Assembly (NCBI RefSeq): GCF_041197575.1 | Contig: NZ_JBDKXB010000008.1 | Location: 65,153-129,152 of the forward strand | Direction: 5' to 3' | DNA: 64,000 bases | From: Thioalkalicoccus limnaeus | GTDB taxonomy: Bacteria > Pseudomonadota > Gammaproteobacteria > Chromatiales > Chromatiaceae | Shown here: positions 35,079 to 44,509 of the stretch, piece by piece | How positions within the stretch are numbered: position 1 is the first letter of the stretch | How the letters are laid out: every line of letters starts with the position of its first letter | Position numbers and translations under genes: made by a program | Notes under the pieces: model-generated | Database searches by the model: none | The model's input: only the letters and a program-made list of their open reading frames with translations | What the model was told of the DNA's origin: nothing

Positions 35079-36937
35079 CGCGCCGAAAACGGCCAACCAC
35101 GCTGCCCGAAGCGCTGCCGGGCCTCGGCCGCATCCTGCGCCGTTTTTGGCCCTACCTCCGCAAGCACCTCCTGTTGATCGCCGGGGCCATGCTCGCCCTG
35201 TTCGCCAGCATCGGCGCCCGATTGCTGGAACCCTGGCCGCTGAAGTTCGTGATCGACCGCGTGGTGGTCGATGCGCCCGCCGGTGGCGCTTCGGGATGGG
35301 CCTGGGTCGATGGCTTGGACCCCATGACGCTGCTGACCTATGCGGCGCTCGCCATGTTGCTGATCGTCGCCGCGCGCGGTGTGGGATCCTACCTCAGCAC
35401 CATCAGTTTCGCGTTGGTCGGCAATAAGGTGTTGACTGAGGTTCGCGAGGATCTCTATCGCCATCTGCAGCGGCTTTCACTAGGGTTTCACCACAAGGCG
35501 AAGACCGGCGATCTGACCATTCGGATCATCGGCGATATCGGGATGTTGAAAGAGACCACGGTGACGGCGATTCTGCCGTTGCTAGCAAACGTGCTGGTGC
35601 TCGGCGGCATGGTGGGCATCATGTTGTGGCTGAACTGGCAGTTGGCGCTGATCGCCCTGTTGCCCATGCCGTTGCTCTGGTTGACCAGCGTCAAGGTCGG
35701 CCGCCGGATTCAAGAGGTCAGCCGCAAGCAACGCCAGCGCGAGGGTGCGATGGCATCAACCGCCGCGGAATCCATGACGGCGATTCGGGACATCCAGGCT
35801 TTGTCGTTGGAGAAGACCTTCGAGAAGGCCTTCACCAGCGAGAGCAGGAAAAGCCTGAAGGAGGGCGTCAAGGCCAAGCGACTCGCGGCCGGACTCGAGC
35901 GCACGGTCGATGTGCTGATCGGCCTGTCTTCGGCCCTTGTACTCTGGTTTGGCGCCCGATTGGTGCTGGCCGGTGCTCTGACCCCGGGTGATCTGATTGT
36001 GTTTCTTGCGTACCTAAAGAACATCTTCCGCCCGATTCGCGAGTTTGCCAAGTACACCGGTCGGTTAGCCAAAGCCACCGCTGCCGGGGAGCGGGTCGTC
36101 GATCTACTGGAACAAACCGCCGAGATTCAGGACCTGCCGAACGCCCGGCCCGCGCCGCCGTTCGTCGGGGCCGTCCAGTTCGATCAGGTCAGTTTCGCAT
36201 ACGAACCGGGCCAGCCGGTCTTGAACCAGATCGACCTGTGTGTCGCGCCAGGGGAGCGGGTCGCGGTGGTCGGCCCCTCCGGGATGGGGAAATCCACGCT
36301 GGTCAGCCTGCTGCTGCGCCTTCATGATCCGCGCGAAGGTCGCGTGCTCGTCGACGGCGTCGATATCCGCGAGTACCGTCTCGACTCGTTGCGCGCCCAG
36401 ATCAGCATCGTGCTGTCCGATAGCCTGCTGTTCGCGGCCAGCGTACGGGACAACATCGGCTATGGGGCGCCCGACGCCAGCACCGAGCAGATCGAACGCG
36501 CCGCGCGTCTGGCCAACGCCCATGCGTTTATCACCGCCCTGCCGAACGGCTACGATACCCTCTTGGGCGAGCGCGGCGTGACGCTGTCGAGCGGCCAGCG
36601 GCAACGGATTGCGATTGCCCGGGCGGCCCTGCGTCGCGGTCCGATCCTGATCCTCGACGAGCCCACCAGCGGCCTCGACCGCGACAACGAACGGGCGGTG
36701 ATCGAAGCCCTGGAGAACCTTTCCCGGGGTCGCACCGTATTGATGATCACCCATGATCTCGAACTCGCGGCACGTGCCGACCGAATCCTCTATTTGGAGG
36801 CCGGCGGGCTCTCTGAACAGGGTGCCCACGCCGAATTGCTCGGCCGGGGTGGTCGCTATGCCGCCCTGTTCCGGGCGCGCGCCGAACAGCCCCGCCCGAG
36901 CCCCGTTCCGGAGACCTCCAATGCTGTCGAATCCTGA
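35075..36937 (+). CDS. MsbA-type ABC exporter
   Basis: A 620-residue half transporter with six predicted membrane helices (about residues 25-330) and an ATPase domain: Walker A GPSGMGKST, signature LSSGQRQR, Walker B ILILDEPTSGLD, and ITHD with the switch His. The N-terminus is longer than in MsbA, with a basic stretch. Start is ATG 35075 overlapping the previous stop; the frame is open upstream but within the glycosyltransferase gene. The most likely cargo is the glycan or glycolipid made by its neighbours. Confidence 0.88.
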   Translation: MTRRKRPTTLPEALPGLGRILRRFWPYLRKHLLLIAGAMLALFASIGARLLEPWPLKFVIDRVVVDAPAGGASGWAWVDGLDPMTLLTYAALAMLLIVAARGVGSYLSTISFALVGNKVLTEVREDLYRHLQRLSLGFHHKAKTGDLTIRIIGDIGMLKETTVTAILPLLANVLVLGGMVGIMLWLNWQLALIALLPMPLLWLTSVKVGRRIQEVSRKQRQREGAMASTAAESMTAIRDIQALSLEKTFEKAFTSESRKSLKEGVKAKRLAAGLERTVDVLIGLSSALVLWFGARLVLAGALTPGDLIVFLAYLKNIFRPIREFAKYTGRLAKATAAGERVVDLLEQTAEIQDLPNARPAPPFVGAVQFDQVSFAYEPGQPVLNQIDLCVAPGERVAVVGPSGMGKSTLVSLLLRLHDPREGRVLVDGVDIREYRLDSLRAQISIVLSDSLLFAASVRDNIGYGAPDASTEQIERAARLANAHAFITALPNGYDTLLGERGVTLSSGQRQRIAIARAALRRGPILILDEPTSGLDRDNERAVIEALENLSRGRTVLMITHDLELAARADRILYLEAGGLSEQGAHAELLGRGGRYAALFRARAEQPRPSPVPETSNAVES

Positions 36938-38264
36938 CCGTCGCATCGTCGCCCAGGATCGCAACCTGCCAGGATTGGCTCTGCTGCTCGACGAACATCA
37001 CGCGTTGAGCCTGTTTCGCACCGCATGGCCACAGCATCGGCTACAGAGGCTCGCCACCACCTACCTGCGTTACAAACCGGGCGTTCGATGCCTGGCCGGC
37101 TACCTCGGTCATACTCGGGATGGTCCGATGCTATGGCACGCCAAGGCCTACACCGCCGACGAGTACACCAATGTCCGCGACGCCGCCGCGCGGGCCTCAT
37201 CCGACGGAAGCGCTTCCGCACCCGCCCTGCTCGATGACCAGTGCATCGCGGCATGGCATTTCCCCACCGACCGAAAGCTGGTCGGGTTGTCCGACCTCGC
37301 ATCCGCCGAGCCGCGCGCGCGATGGCTGCGCGAGCAATTGCCCGATAAGACTGCTTTATGGCGGGCTCGCCTCGAGACGCTGCGCTACAAACCCGAACGC
37401 CGCTACGTCGGCAAGCTGACGACGGGCGTCCGCGATGAAGCGCTGGCCAAGGTTTACGACCAGCGAGACTTCGAGAATGCATGGCGGGCCGCCAAGACCA
37501 TCCAGACCTGGACGGTTCGGGAGCCTTTGATCGTCGCCCGACCGCTCGGACGATCCAAGCGTCGACGGTTCATCGTCAGTCAGTGGCTGGCCGGCGAACC
37601 CTTGAGCGAGCTCCTGCTCGGTGCCGATTGCTCGGCGGATCGTCTGTGCGAGATCGGCGCGGCGCTCGCCGAATTCCATCGGCAAGTGCCCGACCATCTC
37701 GAGCGGGTCGCCCGTGAACACGAGGCCATGGCGGTGCTGGCCGCCGCCAACGCCGCCGCCTGGCTATGCCCGGATCTGGCCCCGAGATTGCGCCGGTTGG
37801 CCCCGCGGATCGCCGCGGAGTTGTTGGCGGCACCCGCCGAACAGCGTCCCATCCACGGCGACTTCTCCGCCGATCAGATCTTGGTGGCTGCCCACGGCAT
37901 CGGCATCATCGACTACGACCGAACGCGAGTAGGGGATCCGGCCGCCGATTTCGGAACCTTCATCGCCCAGTTGGAGCGCAACGAGGTCTGCGGGACGCTA
38001 CCGGTTGGACGGGCCGGAGAGGTCGCCGAAGCCCTGAACGACGGCTATTGCCGTCAGGCTCGATGCGCCCAGCCCTCGAAGACGGATCTATACGTCGCCG
38101 CCGGATTGCTGCGGCTGGCACCGCATGGGTTCCGCAACCGCCTGGTGGATTGGCCGGTCCATATCGAGCACCTATTGCAACGAGCAGAACGGTTTTTCCG
38201 CGTGTATTCCCGGAACGAGCAGATCGCCATACCCATCGGAGCAGGAGAGAGGTTCGGCGCATGA
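36921..38264 (+). CDS. APH-fold phosphotransferase-like protein (first of two)
   Basis: A 447-residue protein of the aminoglycoside-phosphotransferase/choline-kinase fold. The catalytic loop reads HGDFSADQ and the metal-binding loop IDYDR, matching the HGDxxxxN...D(x)D pattern except that Gln replaces the usual Asn. The N-terminal lobe has RYKPGVR and, after a spacer, RYKPERRYVGKL, like a repeated strand of the kinase lobe. It overlaps the exporter by 17 bp and the next gene by 4 bp. Its substrate is probably a small molecule or sugar linked to the glycan, but this is inference. Confidence 0.7.
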   Translation: MLSNPDRRIVAQDRNLPGLALLLDEHHALSLFRTAWPQHRLQRLATTYLRYKPGVRCLAGYLGHTRDGPMLWHAKAYTADEYTNVRDAAARASSDGSASAPALLDDQCIAAWHFPTDRKLVGLSDLASAEPRARWLREQLPDKTALWRARLETLRYKPERRYVGKLTTGVRDEALAKVYDQRDFENAWRAAKTIQTWTVREPLIVARPLGRSKRRRFIVSQWLAGEPLSELLLGADCSADRLCEIGAALAEFHRQVPDHLERVAREHEAMAVLAAANAAAWLCPDLAPRLRRLAPRIAAELLAAPAEQRPIHGDFSADQILVAAHGIGIIDYDRTRVGDPAADFGTFIAQLERNEVCGTLPVGRAGEVAEALNDGYCRQARCAQPSKTDLYVAAGLLRLAPHGFRNRLVDWPVHIEHLLQRAERFFRVYSRNEQIAIPIGAGERFGA

Positions 38265-39298
38265 CGGCCATCGTGAGCGATCCGAACGGCGCCCTCGGCG
38301 ATCTGGCCATGCCCATGTTGCGGCTGGCGCTGCAACCTGAGTACATGGTGCGACGCCTTCGGGAGTGCCTGCCCCTTGTCCGCCAACTCGCCACCGGTGA
38401 CGAGCCCATCCGACTACGAGCGATCCATGTGCGCCGACATAAGCCGGGACGACGCTGCCTGATCGAATACGAGTTGATCGATGCCGGACCCCGCGGCGGC
38501 GAGACGCGATTGACCCTGCTCGGCAAGGTCCGGGCCAAAGGGCTGGATCACCGCAGCTACGCGGTTCAGGAGGCGTTGTGGCGGACTGGGTTCGGCCCGC
38601 CGAGCGAGGACCGGATCGGCGTGCCCGAACCGCTCGGCCTTCTGCCGGATCTGGCGATGTGGCTGCAACGCAAGGTTCCCGGCCAACCGGTGACGGAGTC
38701 GTTGACCGGTCCGGATGGTGCCGCGCTAGCGGTGCGGATCGCCGGTGCGCTCCACAAGTTGCAACGCTCCAGCGCTCCGGTGAATCGCCGTCACACCCTG
38801 ACCGATGAGCTGTCCATCCTGCGCCAGCAGCTTGGGCTGGTGGCCAAGGCGCATCCGGCATGGGCCGTCCGTATTCAGCGCGTGCTGGCAGCGTGCGAGC
38901 GCCTGGGCGCCGCCATCGGGCCCGGCCCGTTTGTCCCCAGCCACCGGGATTTCTACCCTGATAACCTGCTGGTGGATCGTGAATGGCTGCATCTGGTCGA
39001 CCTCGACCTGTGCTGCGAGGCCGATCCGGGGCTGGACATGGGCAACTTCATCGGCCATGTGACCGAGCTCAGCCTGCGGACCCGCCAGGACCCCGAGGCG
39101 CTGGCGGATCTCGAACAAACCCTGGAAGACGAATTCTTGCGCCTCGCGGGCGTGGCGTCCCGCACCGCGATTCGGGCCTACGCCACGCTGACGCTGGTCC
39201 GGCATATCGCCATCAGCGCCCGGATCCCCGAGCGGCGTCGCTGGACACCCGCAGTGCTCGAACTATCCGAGCGGCGGCTCGGGATCGTGGCGCGTTGA
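38261..39298 (+). CDS. APH-fold phosphotransferase-like protein (second of two)
   Basis: A 345-residue protein, shorter than and diverged from its neighbour. The catalytic loop SHRDFYPDNLL and the metal loop VDLDL are intact, so it should be an active kinase. RRHKPGRRCLIEY in the N-lobe resembles the RYKPGVR strand of the upstream gene, which suggests an old duplication. ATG 38261 overlaps the preceding stop as ATGA. Last gene of the operon. Confidence 0.72.
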   Translation: MTAIVSDPNGALGDLAMPMLRLALQPEYMVRRLRECLPLVRQLATGDEPIRLRAIHVRRHKPGRRCLIEYELIDAGPRGGETRLTLLGKVRAKGLDHRSYAVQEALWRTGFGPPSEDRIGVPEPLGLLPDLAMWLQRKVPGQPVTESLTGPDGAALAVRIAGALHKLQRSSAPVNRRHTLTDELSILRQQLGLVAKAHPAWAVRIQRVLAACERLGAAIGPGPFVPSHRDFYPDNLLVDREWLHLVDLDLCCEADPGLDMGNFIGHVTELSLRTRQDPEALADLEQTLEDEFLRLAGVASRTAIRAYATLTLVRHIAISARIPERRRWTPAVLELSERRLGIVAR

Positions 39299-39439
39299 GC
39301 CATAGATCCTGGCCCCGCCAGAGATCGGCGGTTCAGCGGTCGTTCGTGGCGGAGCCGATACGCTCGCGCAAGCCACTTCGAGCGCCACGCGTGGTCGGCA
39401 CCCGTCTTCGCGGCAACTTCCCGGATCCAAGTGCAGCCA

Positions 39440-39880
39440 TCAGAACCGCTCGGAGCTGCGCAACCGCTCCAGCATGCGCTGACGGAAGGCCTCACGCGAA
39501 GGCTCCACATCGGACCACGGCTCCAGTATCTCCCCCGCCGCTCGACGGTGCGGGGTCAAGCGCTCCGATGGCCGCGATGGGACAAGCCGTTCGTCGAACT
39601 CGAAGCGGCCGCTATCGGCGCTCCCCGAGGGTACGCCAGTGGACCCGCGTTGGATACTGATGTCGGTGTTCTGACCATCGCGGGTGATGACCTTCTGCCC
39701 GTCCCGGTAGACACTCACCTGCGACTGGCTGGGGCCGGCCCCATGCTGCTCGATCACGGTCGTCGAACCGCCCGAGTGATGGGTCTGCGCCAGCGCGGCG
39801 GCGGTGATCAGGCTGAGCCCCAGGGCTGAACCGATCATCCACCAGTGCCGATGGCGCGAGCAGTGATTTCGCATCGTCAT
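39440..39880 (-). CDS. Small exported protein, unknown
   Basis: A 146-residue protein with a signal peptide (hydrophobic GSALGLSLITAAALAQ after a basic N-terminus). The mature part has a Gln/Gly/Ser-rich stretch with EQHGAG and RDGQNTDISIQRG, faintly like the repeat units of the two genes upstream on this strand, then an Arg/Glu-rich helical tail (EAFRQRMLERLRS). Start could also be the third-codon ATG. I do not recognise the family. Confidence 0.6.
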   Translation of the reverse strand: MTMRNHCSRHRHWWMIGSALGLSLITAAALAQTHHSGGSTTVIEQHGAGPSQSQVSVYRDGQKVITRDGQNTDISIQRGSTGVPSGSADSGRFEFDERLVPSRPSERLTPHRRAAGEILEPWSDVEPSREAFRQRMLERLRSSERF

Positions 39881-39956
39881 GGGCAGGGCTCCCGAATCAG
39901 AGGGTCAAAGTCGAGGGCCAGGTCGTCCCGACCCTCGTTTACGGCCGACGGAGCGG

Positions 39957-40250
39957 CTATTGGCCGCGATGGCGGTCGGGGTAGCGCAGCGCCTCGTATT
40001 GGTATTGCCGGACCTTGTTGTTGTTGACCTCGCCGCTCTGAGCCGTCTGCGCCCAGTTGGACTGACCGGCCTGGACCGTGCGATTGAAGTTGCGCTGACA
40101 GTCTTGCTCGACCACCGAGCGGTTCACCCGCTCGTTCTGAATACTGACATTGAAGCAAGGACTGTGGGCCGGGTCGCGCGCGGGCTCGCCCTGGACCAGG
40201 GGGGCCGCGGCGAGCAGCGTCGCGACGAGGGAGAAACCTAGTGCTTTCAT
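39957..40250 (-). CDS. Small exported protein with curlin-like repeats
   Basis: A 97-residue protein with a signal peptide (MKALGFSLVATLLAAAPLVQG). The mature part has spaced units with the pattern N-x-(S/T)-x-Q-x-G-x-x-N (FNRTVQAGQSN; AQTAQSGEVNN), plus two Cys (SPCFN and EQDCQRN). ATG 40250 was chosen because it starts the signal peptide. It lies between two genes of the same kind, so a shared transcript is likely. Similar spacing of Gln, Gly and Asn is the basis of the amyloid fold of curli subunits. Confidence 0.65.
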   Translation of the reverse strand: MKALGFSLVATLLAAAPLVQGEPARDPAHSPCFNVSIQNERVNRSVVEQDCQRNFNRTVQAGQSNWAQTAQSGEVNNNKVRQYQYEALRYPDRHRGQ

Positions 40251-40315
40251 GGCGTGGATCCTGATGGCTGTTGGCGGTTTAGCCGGCACCCGGCCTGCGG
40301 GTACCGGCCCTCGGC

Positions 40316-40630
40316 TCAATCGCGGTCGCGGCCCCGCTGGCCGCCGCGGTCGGACAAGCTGCGCTGATCGGTCAGGTTGTAGTTCATCTGGCCGAACTGG
40401 CCGGTCTGATTCCAATTCTCCTCGCCGCGCTGACGGGTGCGGTTGGCATTGTCGCGGCCTTCCTGGTAGGTCGCATTGTCATTGAGCGCGCCGCGCTGAT
40501 AGGTGTCATTGGTGTTGATGCGCCCTTCCTGGATCGTGGTATTCACGTTGGTCCCGGCGGCGAGGGGGCCGGCGAGCGTGGCAAGGGCGGCGGCCAGGGT
40601 GAGCGGCAGGAACTTGGCGGTCGTCTTCAT
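40316..40630 (-). CDS. Small exported protein with 11-residue curlin-like repeats
   Basis: A 104-residue protein: a signal peptide (MKTTAKFLPLTLAAALATL...) then five and a half tandem units of 11 residues with consensus N-x-T-x-Q-x-G-x-x-N-x, for example NTTIQEGRINT, NDTYQRGALND, NATYQEGRDNA and NRTRQRGEENW. The tail is Arg/Asp/Gly-rich. The spacing of Gln, Gly and Asn is that of the curlin repeat, suggesting a beta-helical amyloid-prone fold. No csgB, csgE, csgF or csgG gene lies in the window. First of three small minus-strand genes. Confidence 0.7.
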   Translation of the reverse strand: MKTTAKFLPLTLAAALATLAGPLAAGTNVNTTIQEGRINTNDTYQRGALNDNATYQEGRDNANRTRQRGEENWNQTGQFGQMNYNLTDQRSLSDRGGQRGRDRD

Positions 40631-40995
40631 AGTATCGGCCTCTTGAGTCAGTGAAGATCGTCGGGTTGGGGGAGCGACCGCGGCTCGACGGTTCGGGCGA
40701 GCGGCGGTGTCATTGCCCCACGGATCGGATTGGGGCCTCCCCAAGGCGGGCTACGTTCATCCCGTCTTGAGGCACAGTCTATGCGCCGCTAGCTGAACGA
40801 CTCCTGAACGAAACCGCCGCAGAGCGGTGGTGAGTTCCAGCGGGTCACGCCGGTGATCGACGCCGCGCTACGCGGCCCCTGCGCTCGTGCCACTTGAAAG
40901 CTGCGGCAAGCCCCGACTCCCGGGTAAACTCCACAGAGTCCCGCCGCGCGGAAGTCATCAGTCTCCGCGCTCTTCTTCATAAGCCTTCCCTATCG
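40631..40995. promoter_or_regulatory. Divergent region between the curlin-like genes and mutS
   Basis: About 365 bp with no protein gene. It should hold promoters for both directions. No convincing hexamers, terminators or repeats were found. Confidence 0.35.
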
Positions 40996-43560
40996 ATGAG
41001 CGACTCGGACATCTCTACACACACCCCGATGATGCAGCAGTACCTGCGCCTGAAGGCCGAGTACCCGGACCTGCTGTTGTTCTACCGCATGGGGGATTTC
41101 TATGAGCTCTTCTACGAGGATGCCGAGCGGGCGGCGCGGGTGCTCGACATCGCCTTGACGAAACGCGGCCAATCGGCCGGGCGGCCGATCCCGATGGCCG
41201 GCGTACCCTTTCATGCCGCCGAGACCTATTTGGCTCGGCTCGTGCGGCACGGGATCGGCGTGGCCATCTGCGAGCAGATCGGCGATCCCGGCAAGTCGAA
41301 GGGGCCGGTCGAACGCGCGGTCGTACGCGTCGTCACACCGGGGACCCTGACCGACGAGGCCTTGCTCGAGGATCGTCGCGACAACCTGCTGGTCGCGATC
41401 CAGCAGGATGGCGGGCGTTTCGGGCTCGCGAGCCTGGAACTGTCGAGCGGGCGTTTCTCGGTGCTCGAGGTCTCCGACCGCGAAGGCCTTCTGAGCGAGA
41501 TCGAGCGGCTGGAACCGGCCGAGATCCTGATCGCCGAGGACAGCCCGTTGGCCAACGACCTACAGCGCACCCGGGGCCTCACTCACCGTCCGGTATGGCA
41601 TTTCGACACCGACAGCGCCCATCGGCTGCTCTGCGAGCAATTCGGCACCCGCGATCTGGTCGGCTTCGGCTGCGCCGACCGGCCGCTCGCGATTGGTGCC
41701 GCTGGGGCCCTGCTCCAGTACGTTCAACACACGCAGCGCGCCGCCCTCCCTCATCTGCGTGGTCTGCGGACCGAGGACCGTGACCAAGCGGTGATCCTAG
41801 ATGCGGCGACGCGCCGCAACCTGGAGATTACGACCAGCCTGTCGGGTGTCGGCGGACCGACCCTCGCCAGCGTCATGGACCGGACGGCGACGGCGATGGG
41901 CGGCCGGCTGCTGCGCCGCTGGCTGGGTCGCCCGCTGCGCGACATCGAGACGGTCCGGGCCCGCCATCAGGCGATTGCGACCCTGATCGACGCCGGTGTC
42001 CAGGCGGCCTGGCACGAGATCCTCGCCGGAATCGGTGACCTGGAACGGATCCTCGCCCGCATCGCACTCGGCACGGCGCGACCGCGCGATCTGGCCGTGT
42101 TGCGCGATTCGCTAGCCCGCTTGCCGAGGCTGTCGGCCCTCGTCGAGCCGTTCGATGATCCGCTACTCCGGGCGCTCCAGATCGGTCTCGGCGATCAATC
42201 CCCGAGCCTGGAACGACTCACCCGGGCGATCGTCGAGCAACCGCCCCCGCTCGTTCGGGACGGCGGCGTCATCGCCCCCGGCTATGACGCCGAACTCGAC
42301 GCCCTCCGTGACCTATCGGCCAATGCCGACCAGTTTCTCCTGGACCTGGAGGCCCGCGAGCGCGAGCGGACCGGGCTTGCGAACCTGAAGCTCGGCTACA
42401 ACCGCATCCACGGCTATTACATCGAGCTCAACCGCAGTCAGGCCGAACGGGTCCCACCCGACTATGTGCGCCGCCAGACCCTAAAGGGCGTCGAGCGCTA
42501 CATCACGCCGGAGCTCAAGCGTTTCGAGGACGAGGTCTTGAGCAGCCGCGAACGGGCGCTCGCGCGCGAAAAGGACCTTTATGGCGGCTTGCTCGCCGAA
42601 CTCGCCGAACAGCTCCCCGACCTTCAGGCCTGTGCCGAGGCGCTGGCGACGCTCGATGTGCTCGCGAATCTAGCCGAACGGGCCATTCAGCTCGATTGGA
42701 CACGGCCGGACTTGGTGGTGGAGCCGGGGTTTGGGATCGTGGCCGGGCGCCATCCGGTCGTCGAGCAGGTGCTCGATGCACCCTTCGTCGCCAACGACCT
42801 GTACCTCGATGACCGCGAACGGGTGCTCGTGATCACCGGGCCGAACATGGGCGGCAAATCGACCTTCATGCGCCAGACGGCGCTGATCGTGCTGATGGCC
42901 TATGCCGGCAGTTTCGTCCCGGCCCGGTCCGCGCGGCTCGGGCCGATCGACCGGATCTTCTCGCGGATCGGCGCCGCCGACGACCTGGCTGGGGGTCGTT
43001 CGACCTTCATGGTCGAGATGGAGGAGACCGCCAACATCCTGCACAATGCGACGGCCCAGAGCCTGGTGCTGATGGACGAGGTGGGACGCGGGACCAGCAC
43101 CTTCGATGGTCTGTCGCTCGCCTGGGCCTGCGGCGTCGAGCTGGCGACACGCATCCAGGCCTTCACGCTCTTCGCGACCCACTACTTCGAGCTGACGACC
43201 CTGCCCGACGAGTACCCGGGGATCGCGAACCGCCACCTAGAAGCGATCGAACATCAGGACTCGATCGTCTTTCTGCATCGCGTGCGCGAGGGACCGGCGA
43301 ACCAGAGCTACGGGCTTCAGGTCGCGGCCTTAGCCGGCGTGCCGCGCACGGTCATCGACCGCGCCCGCGAACGGCTGCGCGGCCTCGAAGAGGCCGCGCG
43401 CCAGCACACCGACCGGGGGGCCACCCAATTGTCGCTGTCGCTCGGCGAGCCGCCGCATCCGGCCGTCGAGGCGCTGCGGTCGTTGGACCCCGACGGCCTG
43501 AGCCCTCGCGCCGCGCTGGACGCGCTTTATCAGCTCAAGGGATTGGCCGACTCGGGCTGA
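40996..43560 (+). CDS. mutS: DNA mismatch repair protein MutS
   Basis: An 854-residue mismatch recognition ATPase, the same length as E. coli MutS. The mismatch-reading Phe-x-Glu lies in YRMGDFYELF (about residues 34-43), Walker A is GPNMGGKST and Walker B is VLMDEVGRGTS. ATG 40996 gives the usual family N-terminus with THTPMMQQYL. A perfect 7-bp inverted repeat CGTGACT/AGTCACG (43562-43580) overlaps the end of the convergent gene and could act as a weak terminator; it has no U run. Confidence 0.97.
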   Translation: MSDSDISTHTPMMQQYLRLKAEYPDLLLFYRMGDFYELFYEDAERAARVLDIALTKRGQSAGRPIPMAGVPFHAAETYLARLVRHGIGVAICEQIGDPGKSKGPVERAVVRVVTPGTLTDEALLEDRRDNLLVAIQQDGGRFGLASLELSSGRFSVLEVSDREGLLSEIERLEPAEILIAEDSPLANDLQRTRGLTHRPVWHFDTDSAHRLLCEQFGTRDLVGFGCADRPLAIGAAGALLQYVQHTQRAALPHLRGLRTEDRDQAVILDAATRRNLEITTSLSGVGGPTLASVMDRTATAMGGRLLRRWLGRPLRDIETVRARHQAIATLIDAGVQAAWHEILAGIGDLERILARIALGTARPRDLAVLRDSLARLPRLSALVEPFDDPLLRALQIGLGDQSPSLERLTRAIVEQPPPLVRDGGVIAPGYDAELDALRDLSANADQFLLDLEARERERTGLANLKLGYNRIHGYYIELNRSQAERVPPDYVRRQTLKGVERYITPELKRFEDEVLSSRERALAREKDLYGGLLAELAEQLPDLQACAEALATLDVLANLAERAIQLDWTRPDLVVEPGFGIVAGRHPVVEQVLDAPFVANDLYLDDRERVLVITGPNMGGKSTFMRQTALIVLMAYAGSFVPARSARLGPIDRIFSRIGAADDLAGGRSTFMVEMEETANILHNATAQSLVLMDEVGRGTSTFDGLSLAWACGVELATRIQAFTLFATHYFELTTLPDEYPGIANRHLEAIEHQDSIVFLHRVREGPANQSYGLQVAALAGVPRTVIDRARERLRGLEEAARQHTDRGATQLSLSLGEPPHPAVEALRSLDPDGLSPRAALDALYQLKGLADSG

Positions 43561-43575
43561 CCGTGACTTGGCCAG

Positions 43576-44361
43576 TCACGACGTCGAGGACGGCGGGATC
43601 CGTCCATCCGAGGCCCGGATCCGCAGCAGCGCAAGCGTGATGTTGTCCCGTCCGCCGCGGTCGCAGGCGAGCTGAACCAGCGCATCGGCGGCTGGCTCCA
43701 GTCTCTCGCCAACCACATCGAACAACTGACGAAGCCAATCGTCAGGCACCATGTTCGATAGACCGTCGGTGCAGAACAGGTAGATATCGCCATCCTGGAG
43801 ATCTTCGCACCCGCTCGCAACGAGGGTATCCGGGTAGGTGCCGAGTGCCCGCGTCAGCAGGTTCGCGCCGACCCCGTGCCGGCGCGCCTCGTCCAGGGAT
43901 CGGAAAAATCCCTGCTCGACGGCGTCCTGAATCAGGGAGTGGTCGCGCGTGATCAAACGGATCTGATTGTCTCGCCAACGATAAAGCCGGGAATCGCCGA
44001 CGTAGGCATAGATCAGACCATCCTCGCTGACGAGACCCATGACGACCGTCGTGCCCATTCCGCGACATTCGCGCTTGGCCTGCCCGAGTTCCCAGATCCG
44101 ACGGTTGGCCTCCCGGACTGCTTCATCGACCTGAACCAGGAGGCGCTTTCCGATCGATGACGTGGATCTTCGCCGACGGAAATAGTCGACGATCGCTTCG
44201 GTCGCCAATTGGCTCGCCACGTGACCCGCTTGCGCCCCACCGATTCCATCGGCAACGACGATCAAACCGAGCTGCGGCTCGACTGCCACCGCGTCCTCGT
44301 TTCGAGTGCGCACCCGGCCTCGATCGGTGCGCCATACATAGTCGACGTCGAATCTCTGCAT
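43576..44361 (-). CDS. PP2C-family Ser/Thr protein phosphatase (Stp1/PrpC-like)
   Basis: A 261-residue cytosolic phosphatase. Metal-binding motifs are TRNEDA (near residue 20), VADGIGG, GDSRLYR, FCTDGLSNM and GGRDNITL. Such bacterial enzymes reverse phosphorylation by Hanks-type kinases and are often found beside type VI secretion or kinase genes, none of which is here. Converges on mutS with 15 bp between. Confidence 0.92.
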   Translation of the reverse strand: MQRFDVDYVWRTDRGRVRTRNEDAVAVEPQLGLIVVADGIGGAQAGHVASQLATEAIVDYFRRRRSTSSIGKRLLVQVDEAVREANRRIWELGQAKRECRGMGTTVVMGLVSEDGLIYAYVGDSRLYRWRDNQIRLITRDHSLIQDAVEQGFFRSLDEARRHGVGANLLTRALGTYPDTLVASGCEDLQDGDIYLFCTDGLSNMVPDDWLRQLFDVVGERLEPAADALVQLACDRGGRDNITLALLRIRASDGRIPPSSTS

Positions 44362-44509
44362 GGCGTCGCTAGGTGCTATGCCCTTGGCAACTGGGCTGCG
44401 ATGCCGAGTGCGTGGCTGTGACTGGCATACCGTCCATTTTCAACTCGAGGTCATCCCATCTCCCACCGTCATCTCGGCAGGCCCCTTGCCGAGGCCCGAC
44501 GAGACGCAC

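Noticed and set aside
43562..43580. Inverted repeat at the mutS end as an intrinsic terminator
   Set aside because: The 7-bp stem has no U run in either direction and overlaps the stop codon of the convergent gene; only noted under mutS.
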